From Bacteroidota bacterium (GTDB taxonomy: Bacteria > Bacteroidota > Bacteroidia > Bacteroidales > JAAYUG01), in NCBI GenBank assembly GCA_021812865.1, contig JAKAMP010000143.1, positions 1-7,089 on the forward strand: DNA of 7,089 nt, given 5' to 3'. Positions 1 through 6,528 of this stretch are shown here, piece after piece (the stretch's first letter is position 1; each line of letters opens with the position of its first letter). The notes beneath the pieces are model-generated. The model was not told the DNA's origin and ran no database searches. It worked only from the letters and a program-made list of their open reading frames with translations. The position numbers were made by a program, and so were the translations under genes.

Positions 1-171
1 ATGATCAAGAACGATCAGGTCAGGATGCTCTTGCAGATGTTTCAGGCACTCTTCCCCGGTAAAATAGCACTTCACGGTGTAGTTTTTCCTGCTTTTAAAA
101 GTATACTCGAGCAGGTTCAGGATCATTTTGTCATCATCAACAAAAAAGATCAGCTTTTCCTTTTGAGACAT
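1..171 (-). CDS. Response regulator receiver domain, N-terminal 57 residues (cut by window edge)
   Basis: This is the start of a two-component response regulator, running off the left edge. Translation from the ATG at 171-169 gives a typical CheY-like beginning. A hydrophobic first strand (LIFFV, residues 7-11) ends in the acidic cluster D12-D13-D14 that binds magnesium. Residues 52-56 (LIVLD) form the third strand and end in the probable phosphoacceptor D56; the window ends one residue later. An in-frame stop at 243-241 and the position of the first strand support this ATG. There is no Shine-Dalgarno sequence before it, as expected in Bacteroidota. The output part cannot be seen, so it could be a single-domain regulator, a DNA-binding one or an NtrC-like activator. 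It lies 328 bases downstream of the U32 gene on the same strand, and could be the partner of the kinase at 1774-2922, but this is only inferred. Confidence 0.85.
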   Translation of the reverse strand, partial: MSQKEKLIFFVDDDKMILNLLEYTFKSRKNYTVKCYFTGEECLKHLQEHPDLIVLDH

Positions 172-313
172 TCTCGTTAAGATAAGGAGGTAATAAGGGT
201 TTTTGATGAAACGATAAAAATAATGAAAAGTTACGATAATCTATGCACTGTGCGATGGCTTAAACCCTCATTCCCCAAAACGGAATCGAATACGAGGCAG
301 GCTATTCATGGGA

Positions 314-338
314 CAAACAGCAGGCAATCTGTTGTTTG
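314..338 (+). repeat. Inverted repeat, 10-bp stem with 5-base loop
   Basis: Arms 314-323 (CAAACAGCAG) and 329-338 (CTGTTGTTTG) can pair over 10 positions with one G-U pair, around the loop GCAAT. In a minus-strand RNA the wobble becomes an A-C mismatch, so the plus-strand RNA forms the better hairpin. No T-run follows in either direction, so it does not look like a standard intrinsic terminator. It sits about 140 bases upstream of the response regulator start and 160 bases after the U32 stop. It could be a leader structure, a weak terminator, an operator for a dimeric regulator, or chance. Confidence 0.4.
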
Positions 339-469
339 ATAATCGGATGAGCGGCAAAATATGGATTTTTAAATCTTCAAATGGCCACGAAGTCACATCG
401 GGAACCATGTTACTCAACCGTTTTGGTGATTTGGTAATTTCTTTGATTTGTATCTTCTAGTTTCCACAC

Positions 470-494
470 GAAACATGCGGCCGAAAAATGTTTC
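470..494 (-). terminator. Possible terminator-like stem-loop after the U32 gene
   Basis: A perfect 7-bp inverted repeat, GAAACAT at 470-476 and ATGTTTC at 488-494, encloses an 11-base loop containing the palindrome CGGCCG. It begins five bases after the U32 stop codon, where the end of the presumed three-gene transcript is expected. The stem is short and AT-rich, and no T-run follows on the minus strand, so it is at best an atypical terminator or a 3'-end stabilising structure. Confidence 0.25.
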
Positions 495-499
495 TTTCT

Positions 500-1744
500 T
501 CAGGCGGGTATGTACTTATATACCTTGTCTGACCTTCGCACCGGCTCTTTCACAGGTATGGTAAAAAGATCGCCTTTGACTATATCTGAGGAAGGATTTT
601 CGTGAATGCGCAGGTCTTCTACGATCATTTCGATCACGCCGGTGGTAGGTCCTGTAATGAGTATCTCATCTCCCCGCGCAAGGGTGCCTGTTTCGGCCAG
701 TATTTCGGCAATGCCACTCCTGGCAAAGTAATTTCTGACTTTGCCCACGTAAGTTTTCTTTCTTGTGGCTTTTGATCCGTAAACATTACTCCATTCTCCG
801 AGAGGTTGGCCGAGATAATAGCCATCCCAGAATCCGCGGTTAAATACGCGTGCCAGGCGCGTATTCCAGTCGGCAATCTTTTCAGGTGTGAAGGTGCCTT
901 CTACACAGGCCTGGATAGCCTCATGATAACATTGAGTGGTGGTTTTGACATATTCAGGGGATCTTGCCCGCCCTTCAATTTTCAATACGGTTACACCCGA
1001 GGCAAGAATCTTGTCCAGGAAGGATATGGTGCAGAGATCTTTGGGCGACATGATATACTGGTTGTCGATCAACAGTTCCTTGCCGGTTTCCTTTTCTGTG
1101 ACAATATACTCCCGGCGGCAAACCTGTATGCATTCTCCGCGGTTGGCCGAGTGTCCGTACTGATGTAGGCTGAGGTAACATTTTCCGGAGATAGCCATGC
1201 ACATGGCTCCATGTATGAAAAGTTCCGTTCGCATAAGTCGCCCTGACGGACCCATGATGGAATTTTCTTTGATGGCCCGGTTGATCCCTTCGATTTTGTC
1301 GAGTGTGAGTTCACGCGCAAGGACCACCACATCGGCGTAAGGAGAGTAGAAGCTCAGGCTTTCCGCATTGCTTATATTAAGCTGCGTGGAGAGATGAATC
1401 TCAATGCCTTTGCTTAGCCCATACTGCAGGACTGACTGGTCGGAAACGATGATGGCAGTAATATTTGCTTCTTTTGCCGCATCCATAATTTCACGCATAG
1501 AGATCAGGTCTTCATCATACAGAACGGTATTCAGCGCCAGGTAGGTTTTCAAGTTATGGGACGAGGCAATGCCGGCAATTTTTCTCAGGTCGGACAGGGT
1601 GAAATTGAAGGAAGATTTGGAACGCATATTCAACTTCTCCACGCCGAAATACACGGCATTGGCTCCTCCCTGGATGGCTGCCATGAGTGATTCATAGGAA
1701 CCCACCGGCGCCATCAGCTCAATATCTTTACGTTGCAATTGCAT
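500..1744 (-). CDS. U32-family iron-sulfur protein, TrhP/RlhA-like RNA hydroxylase candidate
   Basis: This 414-residue protein belongs to the family long annotated as peptidase U32. Characterised relatives are not clearly proteases: TrhP (YegQ) makes 5-hydroxyuridine in tRNA, RlhA makes 5-hydroxycytidine in 23S rRNA, and UbiU/UbiV act in oxygen-independent quinone synthesis. The N-terminal half reads as a barrel domain, starting with IELMAPVGSYESL (residues 8-20) and GGANAVYFG (26-34). The signature around FIHGAMCMA holds four cysteines, C182, C189, C205 and C209, spaced like the [4Fe-4S] ligands of the family. SPKDL (233-237), KIEGRARSPEYV (255-266) and FNRGF (301-305) are further family blocks. 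Residues from about 330 fit the C-terminal beta-barrel extension. Length is normal for the Bacteroidota form. The start is ATG, 29 bases after the kinase stop, suggesting co-transcription. The exact RNA substrate cannot be told from sequence; cytoplasmic, as no signal peptide is visible. Confidence 0.88.
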   Translation of the reverse strand: MQLQRKDIELMAPVGSYESLMAAIQGGANAVYFGVEKLNMRSKSSFNFTLSDLRKIAGIASSHNLKTYLALNTVLYDEDLISMREIMDAAKEANITAIIVSDQSVLQYGLSKGIEIHLSTQLNISNAESLSFYSPYADVVVLARELTLDKIEGINRAIKENSIMGPSGRLMRTELFIHGAMCMAISGKCYLSLHQYGHSANRGECIQVCRREYIVTEKETGKELLIDNQYIMSPKDLCTISFLDKILASGVTVLKIEGRARSPEYVKTTTQCYHEAIQACVEGTFTPEKIADWNTRLARVFNRGFWDGYYLGQPLGEWSNVYGSKATRKKTYVGKVRNYFARSGIAEILAETGTLARGDEILITGPTTGVIEMIVEDLRIHENPSSDIVKGDLFTIPVKEPVRRSDKVYKYIPA

Positions 1745-1773
1745 TGCCTGTATTTACAATAAAATGGTGCGGC

Positions 1774-2922
1774 TCATCTCCTCAGCATGATTCTGAATGT
1801 CGTTCCCTTGTTGATCTCAGAGTGTACGACAAACAGCCTGCCGCGGTGATAATTTTCCACAATCCTCTTGGCCAGGCTCAGTCCAAGCCCCCATCCCCGT
1901 TCCTTTGTGGTAAAGCCGGGCTTGAAAACTGTTTTATAAAGCGACTTGGGCATTCCCTTTCCATTGTCGTTGATATCGATGGTAACCCATTTCGGGGCAA
2001 GGGACAAGCGGATCTCAATTTTTCCCGACCCTTCGATGGCATCGATGGCATTCTTGCAGATGTTTTCAATTACCCACTCAAACAGGGCCGGACTAAGTGG
2101 AATGATCACCTGTTTTTCGGCGAATTGCATTTCGAAAGCAACCTTGCGGGAGGAGCGAGATGAAAGGTATTCCACGGCTTTCTCAATATGCTCAGCTACG
2201 TTTGCATGGGTAAGTTTTGGTGAAGATCCTACCTTGGAAAATCTTTCGGTGATTTTCTCAAGTCTTTTCACATCCTTATCCAGTTCCAGGACCACGTTCT
2301 GTTCCACTCCCTTCGTTTTCAGGTATTCTATCCACCCCATCAGGGAGGAAGTAGGCGTTCCGAGCTGGTGGGCAGTTTCTTTGGTGAGTCCCACCCACAC
2401 CTTGTTTTGTTCAGCTTTTCTCGAAGAACTGAAAGCCAGGTAGGAAACGCCGATGAAAAGGAGGATCACCCCCAGCTGAATGTAGGGATAAATAATAAGT
2501 TTCTGCAGGATCACCGAATTTCTGAAATAGATGTAGTTTTTGATCCCAAAGCCGGGCTCAATCACGATGGGTTCATTCTGCTCCTTCATGATGCGGAGCT
2601 GCTTGGCCAGGTATTTGGGATCGAGCGATTTTACCGAGTCTAGGTTACGGAAGGCGATGATATGATCGAGGCTATCGGCCAAAATTATGGGGATGGTTCG
2701 GTTGTCCTGCATGACCTCAAATGCAAAACTCGCATCCTTAGTGGTATCCTCAAAATTCACCAATTCACGGGTGGCCTTTGCCCAAAGCTCAACTTTCTTT
2801 CTTTCCTCGAAGGAGAGTTTCGATACCAGAACATTGGTATAGTAGAGCGATGATACACCAATGATGCAGGCAGCGCCTAACAGGATGAGTTTCCATCGTT
2901 GTTTCTGTGCGTATATATTCAT
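1774..2922 (-). CDS. Membrane sensor histidine kinase with HQLGT H-box
   Basis: This complete inner-membrane sensor kinase has 382 residues from the ATG at 2922-2920; a TTG two codons upstream (2928) is possible but less likely. A basic N-terminus precedes the first membrane segment (about residues 9-33). A periplasmic region of about 105 residues (34-141) follows, then a second membrane segment (about 142-164). No HAMP or PAS domain is evident. The H-box ETAHQLGTP carries the phosphoacceptor H185. The ATP-binding domain has all main boxes: N (E286, N287, N291), G1 (DNGKG, 319-323), F (FKPGF, from 333) and G2 (GWGLGLSLAK, 343-352). The residue after the histidine is Gln instead of the usual Glu/Asp, while the Thr four residues after it (T189) is kept. 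The gene begins 27 bases after the AsmA-like gene and ends 29 bases before the U32 gene. No receiver gene is in the operon. The signal is unknown; envelope state is a guess from the AsmA neighbour. Confidence 0.92.
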   Translation of the reverse strand: MNIYAQKQRWKLILLGAACIIGVSSLYYTNVLVSKLSFEERKKVELWAKATRELVNFEDTTKDASFAFEVMQDNRTIPIILADSLDHIIAFRNLDSVKSLDPKYLAKQLRIMKEQNEPIVIEPGFGIKNYIYFRNSVILQKLIIYPYIQLGVILLFIGVSYLAFSSSRKAEQNKVWVGLTKETAHQLGTPTSSLMGWIEYLKTKGVEQNVVLELDKDVKRLEKITERFSKVGSSPKLTHANVAEHIEKAVEYLSSRSSRKVAFEMQFAEKQVIIPLSPALFEWVIENICKNAIDAIEGSGKIEIRLSLAPKWVTIDINDNGKGMPKSLYKTVFKPGFTTKERGWGLGLSLAKRIVENYHRGRLFVVHSEINKGTTFRIMLRR

Positions 2923-2949
2923 GGACAATCGGTATGGTTGAATGGGTAT

Positions 2950-5601
2950 CTATTCCCATTCGATTCTTAGTTTAGCCGTATCTGTCGGTTCCTTATGGGT
3001 TCTGGTACGCGTTTTTTTCTTCTGATTGCTATCAGAGGCAGCCTTTCCATTCTGGTATTTCTGCTCATCCCATTCGATCACGAAGTTGTTTTTTGCTGAA
3101 CCGTTATCCTTCTGGAAAGAAAGAGAATCCTTCTTGAAAAGTCCGAATTCCTTGTTCAGGATCGACTTGACCTGTATTTTTTCTTTCTTCAGGTTCTGGA
3201 TCATATTCTGCGTAGCCTGCCGGGTATCATAGGATACATGGTAGTTATCGATATTGCCCTTGACCAGCAAGGGAAGGTTGATTTTACGGTTTCCCGAGGT
3301 TTCCATGATGCCGAATTCATCCATTTCTTTCTGTGCACTTCTGGCCTTCCTGTATAACTGTTCAGAAAGAGAAACCTGGAGTTTATACGTAAAATTATTG
3401 TCAAAATCGTGAACCCCTGAACCAAGAATGTCGAACGTGACTGATTCGATATCCATTTGGGGAATGGTGATTACCCTATTTCGAATAAGAATATCGCTTT
3501 GCAACTTAGTGAAAAAAATATGCTGAAGTTCAGAAACATTGATATGCTTTGAAAGTCCGTTCAAAGGCTCGAATCCGATCAGTTCACCGTTATCCACGGT
3601 GAGATTGCCATCGGCCAAGATGGAAGGGGAGGAGATAATAAAAGAATTGTTCCATTCCGAGGTAAAATTAAGGAATCCCGAAACTTTGCCTTTCAGGTGT
3701 TTGTCAATCAGCACCGTCTGGCCAAAATTTTTAAAGGTGTAAAACAGGGTGGTGATATTGATCTTGTCGAGTTTAGCCTGTGTACGGAGGATAAAATTCA
3801 GATCGGGTTTCTGAAGGAGAATGGCGCTTCCGCTGAGGTTTCCCTCCATGGTCTCGAAGTAAAGTGACTTCAGGTCGAAGAGCCTCGGCTGGTACGAAAC
3901 CTTTCCCGAGACATGGGTGGCGGAGAACCGGTCCATGCCAAAATGACTGGCTTTGAAATACAGATCAAGATCAATGGTCTGGGGAAAGACGATTTTGGAT
4001 GAATCAGTTCCGCCTGCATTGCTGGCGGCAAACATTTTTCCAAGGTCGAAATCCTCACTTGAAACAGAACCAAGAATGCTGAGCCTTCCATTATTCTGAA
4101 GCAACCAGGGCATGAAATTTCTTAATATCCCTGATCCTTCCATGTGGTTTCCATCCAGTTCTGCCGACAGGCTGTCCACACTCCAGTCCTCGTCAAGCTT
4201 CAACCGGCAGCTCAGTTCCGACACGCCAAGAAGGATCTTTCTATTGGTGATCTGGATATGCTGAAGCGCCAGTTCTCCCTGGTAGTCGAAGTCTGCAAAA
4301 TCGGCAGCCCTAATGGTTTTAAGACTGGTAAATCGACCTTTAGCCTGCAGGGAGCCTGAAACCTTACCATGAAAAAAGCCCAAAGTATCATTTGGCAGTA
4401 GGGTTCTAAGGTCATCGAGGTCTATGGCGCCTTTCCATCTGAAAACAAAGGCGGGTGAGCTGAGCGGCTTAAGGGAGAAAGCCAGGCGGAAAGGATTCCC
4501 GTGGATGGTGCCCGAAAGCCTATCAATCCGTAAGGTTGAAGTGGAGGCGTTGTTCATCACCCCATTGCTGAAGGCAACAGAAAAGCCTGCATGCATAATT
4601 TCAAGACCGTTGACCTGGAATGATGCCTGCTCAACATCACTTTTCGCAGTAATTTCAATGTGGGGCTGCTGTCCTCCCGATACGGGGCCTTTAATAATTC
4701 CCCTGAATTCTGCATTTCCCCTGGCTTTATACGGCAGAACCAAAGCACTGACCTTGGCAGGTAAGATGCCCATAAGGTTGCTGAGTTGCAGATGATCGGA
4801 AGAAATTTTCAGATCAACAAAAGGTTGCTGATCGCCTTGGTAGAGCCCCGTGATGAAAAAGGCATTCCCGGCAAGGGTAATTTGGCCATTGAGCAGATCA
4901 ATCCTTTTGCCTGCAATCTTAACCGGCAGTATGGCATCCAGGGACTTGCGGAGAACATAGTTCACAGAATCGATACAGAACTCATCCACTGCACCGGAAA
5001 TATTTGCCAATATAGAATAATTGTCCGAGGCAAGGTCGCCCCTGATGTTCGATTTGTCAATTCGAACCTTTAGCTTAACGCTGTCCTTCATCTGCCAGTA
5101 CATCAACTGAACCCGTGTTAACCGCACACTGGGTAGTTTGAGTTTAATCCCTGAACTTTTTGAACTTGTATCCGTCTTCCAGAATTCATAATTGGCATGC
5201 CCGTTCCTGTCTACCGCCAGATTAATGTTTCCTTCCAGCGCATGAAACCTCCTTATCCGGTAGTTTTTCCTGAGAAGATCCATGATGTTGAATTCTATGA
5301 AAAGGGAATGAAAGTTAAACAGTGTATCACCTTTCCGATATGCTTCATCCCTGCAATTAAATGAAGGTTCCGTGTGAGCTACAATATTAGTGAATTCAAG
5401 CGAAGCAAAGGGGAATTTCCTTATCAGGGAAAACCTGATTTTTTCGGCTTTGATTTCCGTCCGTATGTTTTTATTCAGTTCGCCAAGCAGGGTTTCTGTA
5501 ATCCTGTTCTGGTATATGATGCTGAGCGAGATAGCTGCAATCAGAAGAAACAGGATGGCTGCAAAAAAGACTAGAAATATTTTTTTAAGCTTTCTGAACA
5601 C
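2950..5601 (-). CDS. AsmA-like inner-membrane protein, 883 residues
   Basis: This is a large envelope protein of the AsmA type, in the superfamily of AsmA, YhdP and TamB. These are anchored in the inner membrane, reach into the periplasm, and the larger members are linked to lipid transport towards the outer membrane. A basic start (RKLKK) precedes one membrane helix at about residues 8-30. The AsmA N-terminal block follows (55-73, including RFSLIRKFPFASLEF). Then come several hundred residues of alternating hydrophobic and polar short strands, as expected for a beta-groove. The AsmA-type C-terminal block lies at about 664-800, with IPQMDIES (713-720) and GSGVHDFDNNFTY (727-739). The tail from about 800 is Lys-rich and ends in RIEWE. 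The start is GTG at 5601, directly preceded by an in-frame TAG. No internal Met occurs before the anchor ends, so GTG is the natural start. It is probably first in the operon with the kinase and U32 genes. The cargo is unknown. Confidence 0.88.
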   Translation of the reverse strand: MFRKLKKIFLVFFAAILFLLIAAISLSIIYQNRITETLLGELNKNIRTEIKAEKIRFSLIRKFPFASLEFTNIVAHTEPSFNCRDEAYRKGDTLFNFHSLFIEFNIMDLLRKNYRIRRFHALEGNINLAVDRNGHANYEFWKTDTSSKSSGIKLKLPSVRLTRVQLMYWQMKDSVKLKVRIDKSNIRGDLASDNYSILANISGAVDEFCIDSVNYVLRKSLDAILPVKIAGKRIDLLNGQITLAGNAFFITGLYQGDQQPFVDLKISSDHLQLSNLMGILPAKVSALVLPYKARGNAEFRGIIKGPVSGGQQPHIEITAKSDVEQASFQVNGLEIMHAGFSVAFSNGVMNNASTSTLRIDRLSGTIHGNPFRLAFSLKPLSSPAFVFRWKGAIDLDDLRTLLPNDTLGFFHGKVSGSLQAKGRFTSLKTIRAADFADFDYQGELALQHIQITNRKILLGVSELSCRLKLDEDWSVDSLSAELDGNHMEGSGILRNFMPWLLQNNGRLSILGSVSSEDFDLGKMFAASNAGGTDSSKIVFPQTIDLDLYFKASHFGMDRFSATHVSGKVSYQPRLFDLKSLYFETMEGNLSGSAILLQKPDLNFILRTQAKLDKINITTLFYTFKNFGQTVLIDKHLKGKVSGFLNFTSEWNNSFIISSPSILADGNLTVDNGELIGFEPLNGLSKHINVSELQHIFFTKLQSDILIRNRVITIPQMDIESVTFDILGSGVHDFDNNFTYKLQVSLSEQLYRKARSAQKEMDEFGIMETSGNRKINLPLLVKGNIDNYHVSYDTRQATQNMIQNLKKEKIQVKSILNKEFGLFKKDSLSFQKDNGSAKNNFVIEWDEQKYQNGKAASDSNQKKKTRTRTHKEPTDTAKLRIEWE

Positions 5602-5621
5602 CTATAGAGAAATATTACCCG

Positions 5622-5629
5622 CAAAATTA
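5622..5629 (-). promoter_or_regulatory. Candidate Bacteroidota -7 promoter box for the AsmA-kinase-U32 operon
   Basis: On the minus strand, 5629-5622 reads TAATTTTG, a full match to the Bacteroidota -7 consensus TAnnTTTG. It lies 20 bases upstream of the GTG start at 5601, which would leave a short leader. No TTTG is found at the expected -33 distance (19-21 bases further upstream), and the consensus is short, so this is only a candidate. Confidence 0.35.
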
Positions 5630-5741
5630 TGATAAATCTTTAAAACCATCCCGGAGGGTAAAGCGAAACTTATGAGCACAGGCTCGGAACGACAAATTTT
5701 ATTTATCATTGCATCAAAGGATCATATTTATCGGTTAAATC

Positions 5742-6194
5742 ATGAGAGCAGTAATTCAAAGGGTGAGTGGTGCATCGGTGCAAACTCCTGAAGGATACGA
5801 GGCATCCATCGGGAAGGGTGTTCTTTTGCTCATTGGCATTGAAGAGTCCGATACAGACGAAGATATTCGCTGGCTTAGCGGAAAGATTATCAGGCTCAGG
5901 ATTTTCAATGATAAGGATGGAGTGATGAACCTGAGCATTCAGGAAGTAGGAGGAGAATTCTTGGTAATCAGCCAATTTACTCTTTTCGCCAGTACGAAGA
6001 AAGGCAACAGGCCCTCCTATATCAGGGCAGCCAGGCCCGAAACGGCAGTTCCCATATATGAAAGGTTTGTGGAACAACTGAAAACCGACGCTGGGCTACC
6101 AGTATTTACAGGAGAATTCGGGGCCCATATGGATGTTTCATTGGTTAATGATGGACCAGTAACCATAATCATCGATACGCAATGGAAAGAATAG
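5742..6194 (+). CDS. dtd: D-aminoacyl-tRNA deacylase
   Basis: This cytoplasmic proofreading enzyme hydrolyses D-amino acids from tRNA (and glycine mischarged on tRNA-Ala), keeping them out of translation. The 150-residue length is typical of bacterial DTD. Family motifs are all visible: the start MRAVIQRVSGASV, the active-site SQFTLFA (77-83), GNRPSYIRAARPE (88-100), and NDGPVT (136-141), which holds the Gly-cisPro pair G138-P139 that reaches into the partner subunit and excludes L-amino acids. The start is the ATG at 5742 in an A/T-rich context without Shine-Dalgarno sequence, and the protein begins exactly as other DTDs do. It is divergent from the AsmA-like gene (140 bases between starts) and overlaps the next gene by 13 bases, which suggests an operon. 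No complete Bacteroidota promoter was found upstream of it. Confidence 0.96.
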   Translation: MRAVIQRVSGASVQTPEGYEASIGKGVLLLIGIEESDTDEDIRWLSGKIIRLRIFNDKDGVMNLSIQEVGGEFLVISQFTLFASTKKGNRPSYIRAARPETAVPIYERFVEQLKTDAGLPVFTGEFGAHMDVSLVNDGPVTIIIDTQWKE

Positions 6195-6517
6195 TCACCT
6201 TACAGGACATGCAGGACAAAACGGATGAATGGATACGTACATACGGCGTGAGGTATTTTAGTGAGCTTACGAACCTCGCCTTGCTGGTTGAAGAGGTGGG
6301 AGAACTTGCCCGCGTAATGGCGAGAAAGTTCGGAGAGCAGTCGTTCAAAGAAGGGGAAACCGAAAACCTGTCTGAGGAGATGGCCGATATCCTGTTTGTG
6401 ATGACTTGCCTGGCCAACCAAACGGGGGTAAATCTGACCGAGGCCATGAACGAAACCTTTCTTAAAAAGACCAGGCGTGATGGGGAAAGGCACTTGAATA
6501 ACAATAAGCTGAAGTAA
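6182..6517 (+). CDS. MazG-like nucleotide pyrophosphohydrolase
   Basis: This 111-residue protein is a small all-alpha NTP pyrophosphohydrolase of the MazG superfamily. Such enzymes cleave (d)NTPs to the monophosphate and pyrophosphate using magnesium, often to clear non-canonical nucleotides. The metal-binding motif is complete: E37-E38-x-x-E41 on one helix and E66-x-x-D69 on the next (SEEMADILFVM). The conserved stretch DEWIRTYGVRYFSEL (15-29) and the basic end KKTRRDGERH (95-104) fit the short single-domain form found in Bacteroidota. It is about half the length of classical tandem-domain MazG. The ATG at 6182 lies inside dtd, a 13-base overlap in another frame. The next Met (residue 10, at 6209) would avoid the overlap but remove residues that precede the first helix. 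The exact nucleotide substrate is not predictable. The gene ends 11 bases before the stop codon of the convergent hybrid kinase. Confidence 0.9.
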   Translation: MERIVTLQDMQDKTDEWIRTYGVRYFSELTNLALLVEEVGELARVMARKFGEQSFKEGETENLSEEMADILFVMTCLANQTGVNLTEAMNETFLKKTRRDGERHLNNNKLK

Positions 6518-6528
6518 ACCCGCGATTT

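Larger units (their letters stand above)
172..499. other. Non-coding gap between U32 gene and response regulator
   Basis: This 328-base stretch has no gene I can support. It contains two inverted repeats (314-338 and 470-494), listed separately. Open frames exist on both strands: plus 227-460 with a first ATG at 308, and minus about 456-268 with an ATG at 408. They overlap each other, are short, have no recognisable motif and no convincing start context. I found no complete Bacteroidota promoter (TTTG, then TAnnTTTG 19-21 bases later) in front of the response regulator. The closest minus-strand -7 candidate is TAACTTTT at 233-226, with no -33 element at the right distance. The gap probably carries the end of the AsmA-kinase-U32 transcript and the promoter and leader of the response regulator. 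Confidence 0.6.

Noticed and set aside
206..217. Three-codon mini-ORF after a perfect Shine-Dalgarno sequence on the plus strand
   Set aside because: Bacteroidota rarely depend on Shine-Dalgarno sites and no real gene follows. The motif lies in the leader of the opposite-strand regulator.
268..408. Minus-strand 46-codon frame starting with ATG at 408 in the same gap
   Set aside because: No family recognised, and the frame contains the stem-loop at 314-338. Could be a gene remnant, but nothing in the sequence supports that.
308..460. Plus-strand 50-codon frame starting with ATG in the 172-499 gap (open back to 227)
   Set aside because: No recognisable motif and no start context, and it overlaps an equally open minus-strand frame. 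Probably a chance lack of stops.
634..1332. Several 75-120 codon frames overlapping the U32 gene on both strands
   Set aside because: They are shadows of a clear, full-length conserved gene and show no domain of their own.
2923..2928. TTG start giving the kinase two extra residues
   Set aside because: An ATG lies two codons downstream and is the more usual start. The choice does not change any domain.
5602..5741. Search for a Bacteroidota promoter for dtd in the divergent intergenic region
   Set aside because: No TAnnTTTG with a properly spaced TTTG was seen on the plus strand. The best T/A-rich stretches (5725-5732) do not fit the consensus.
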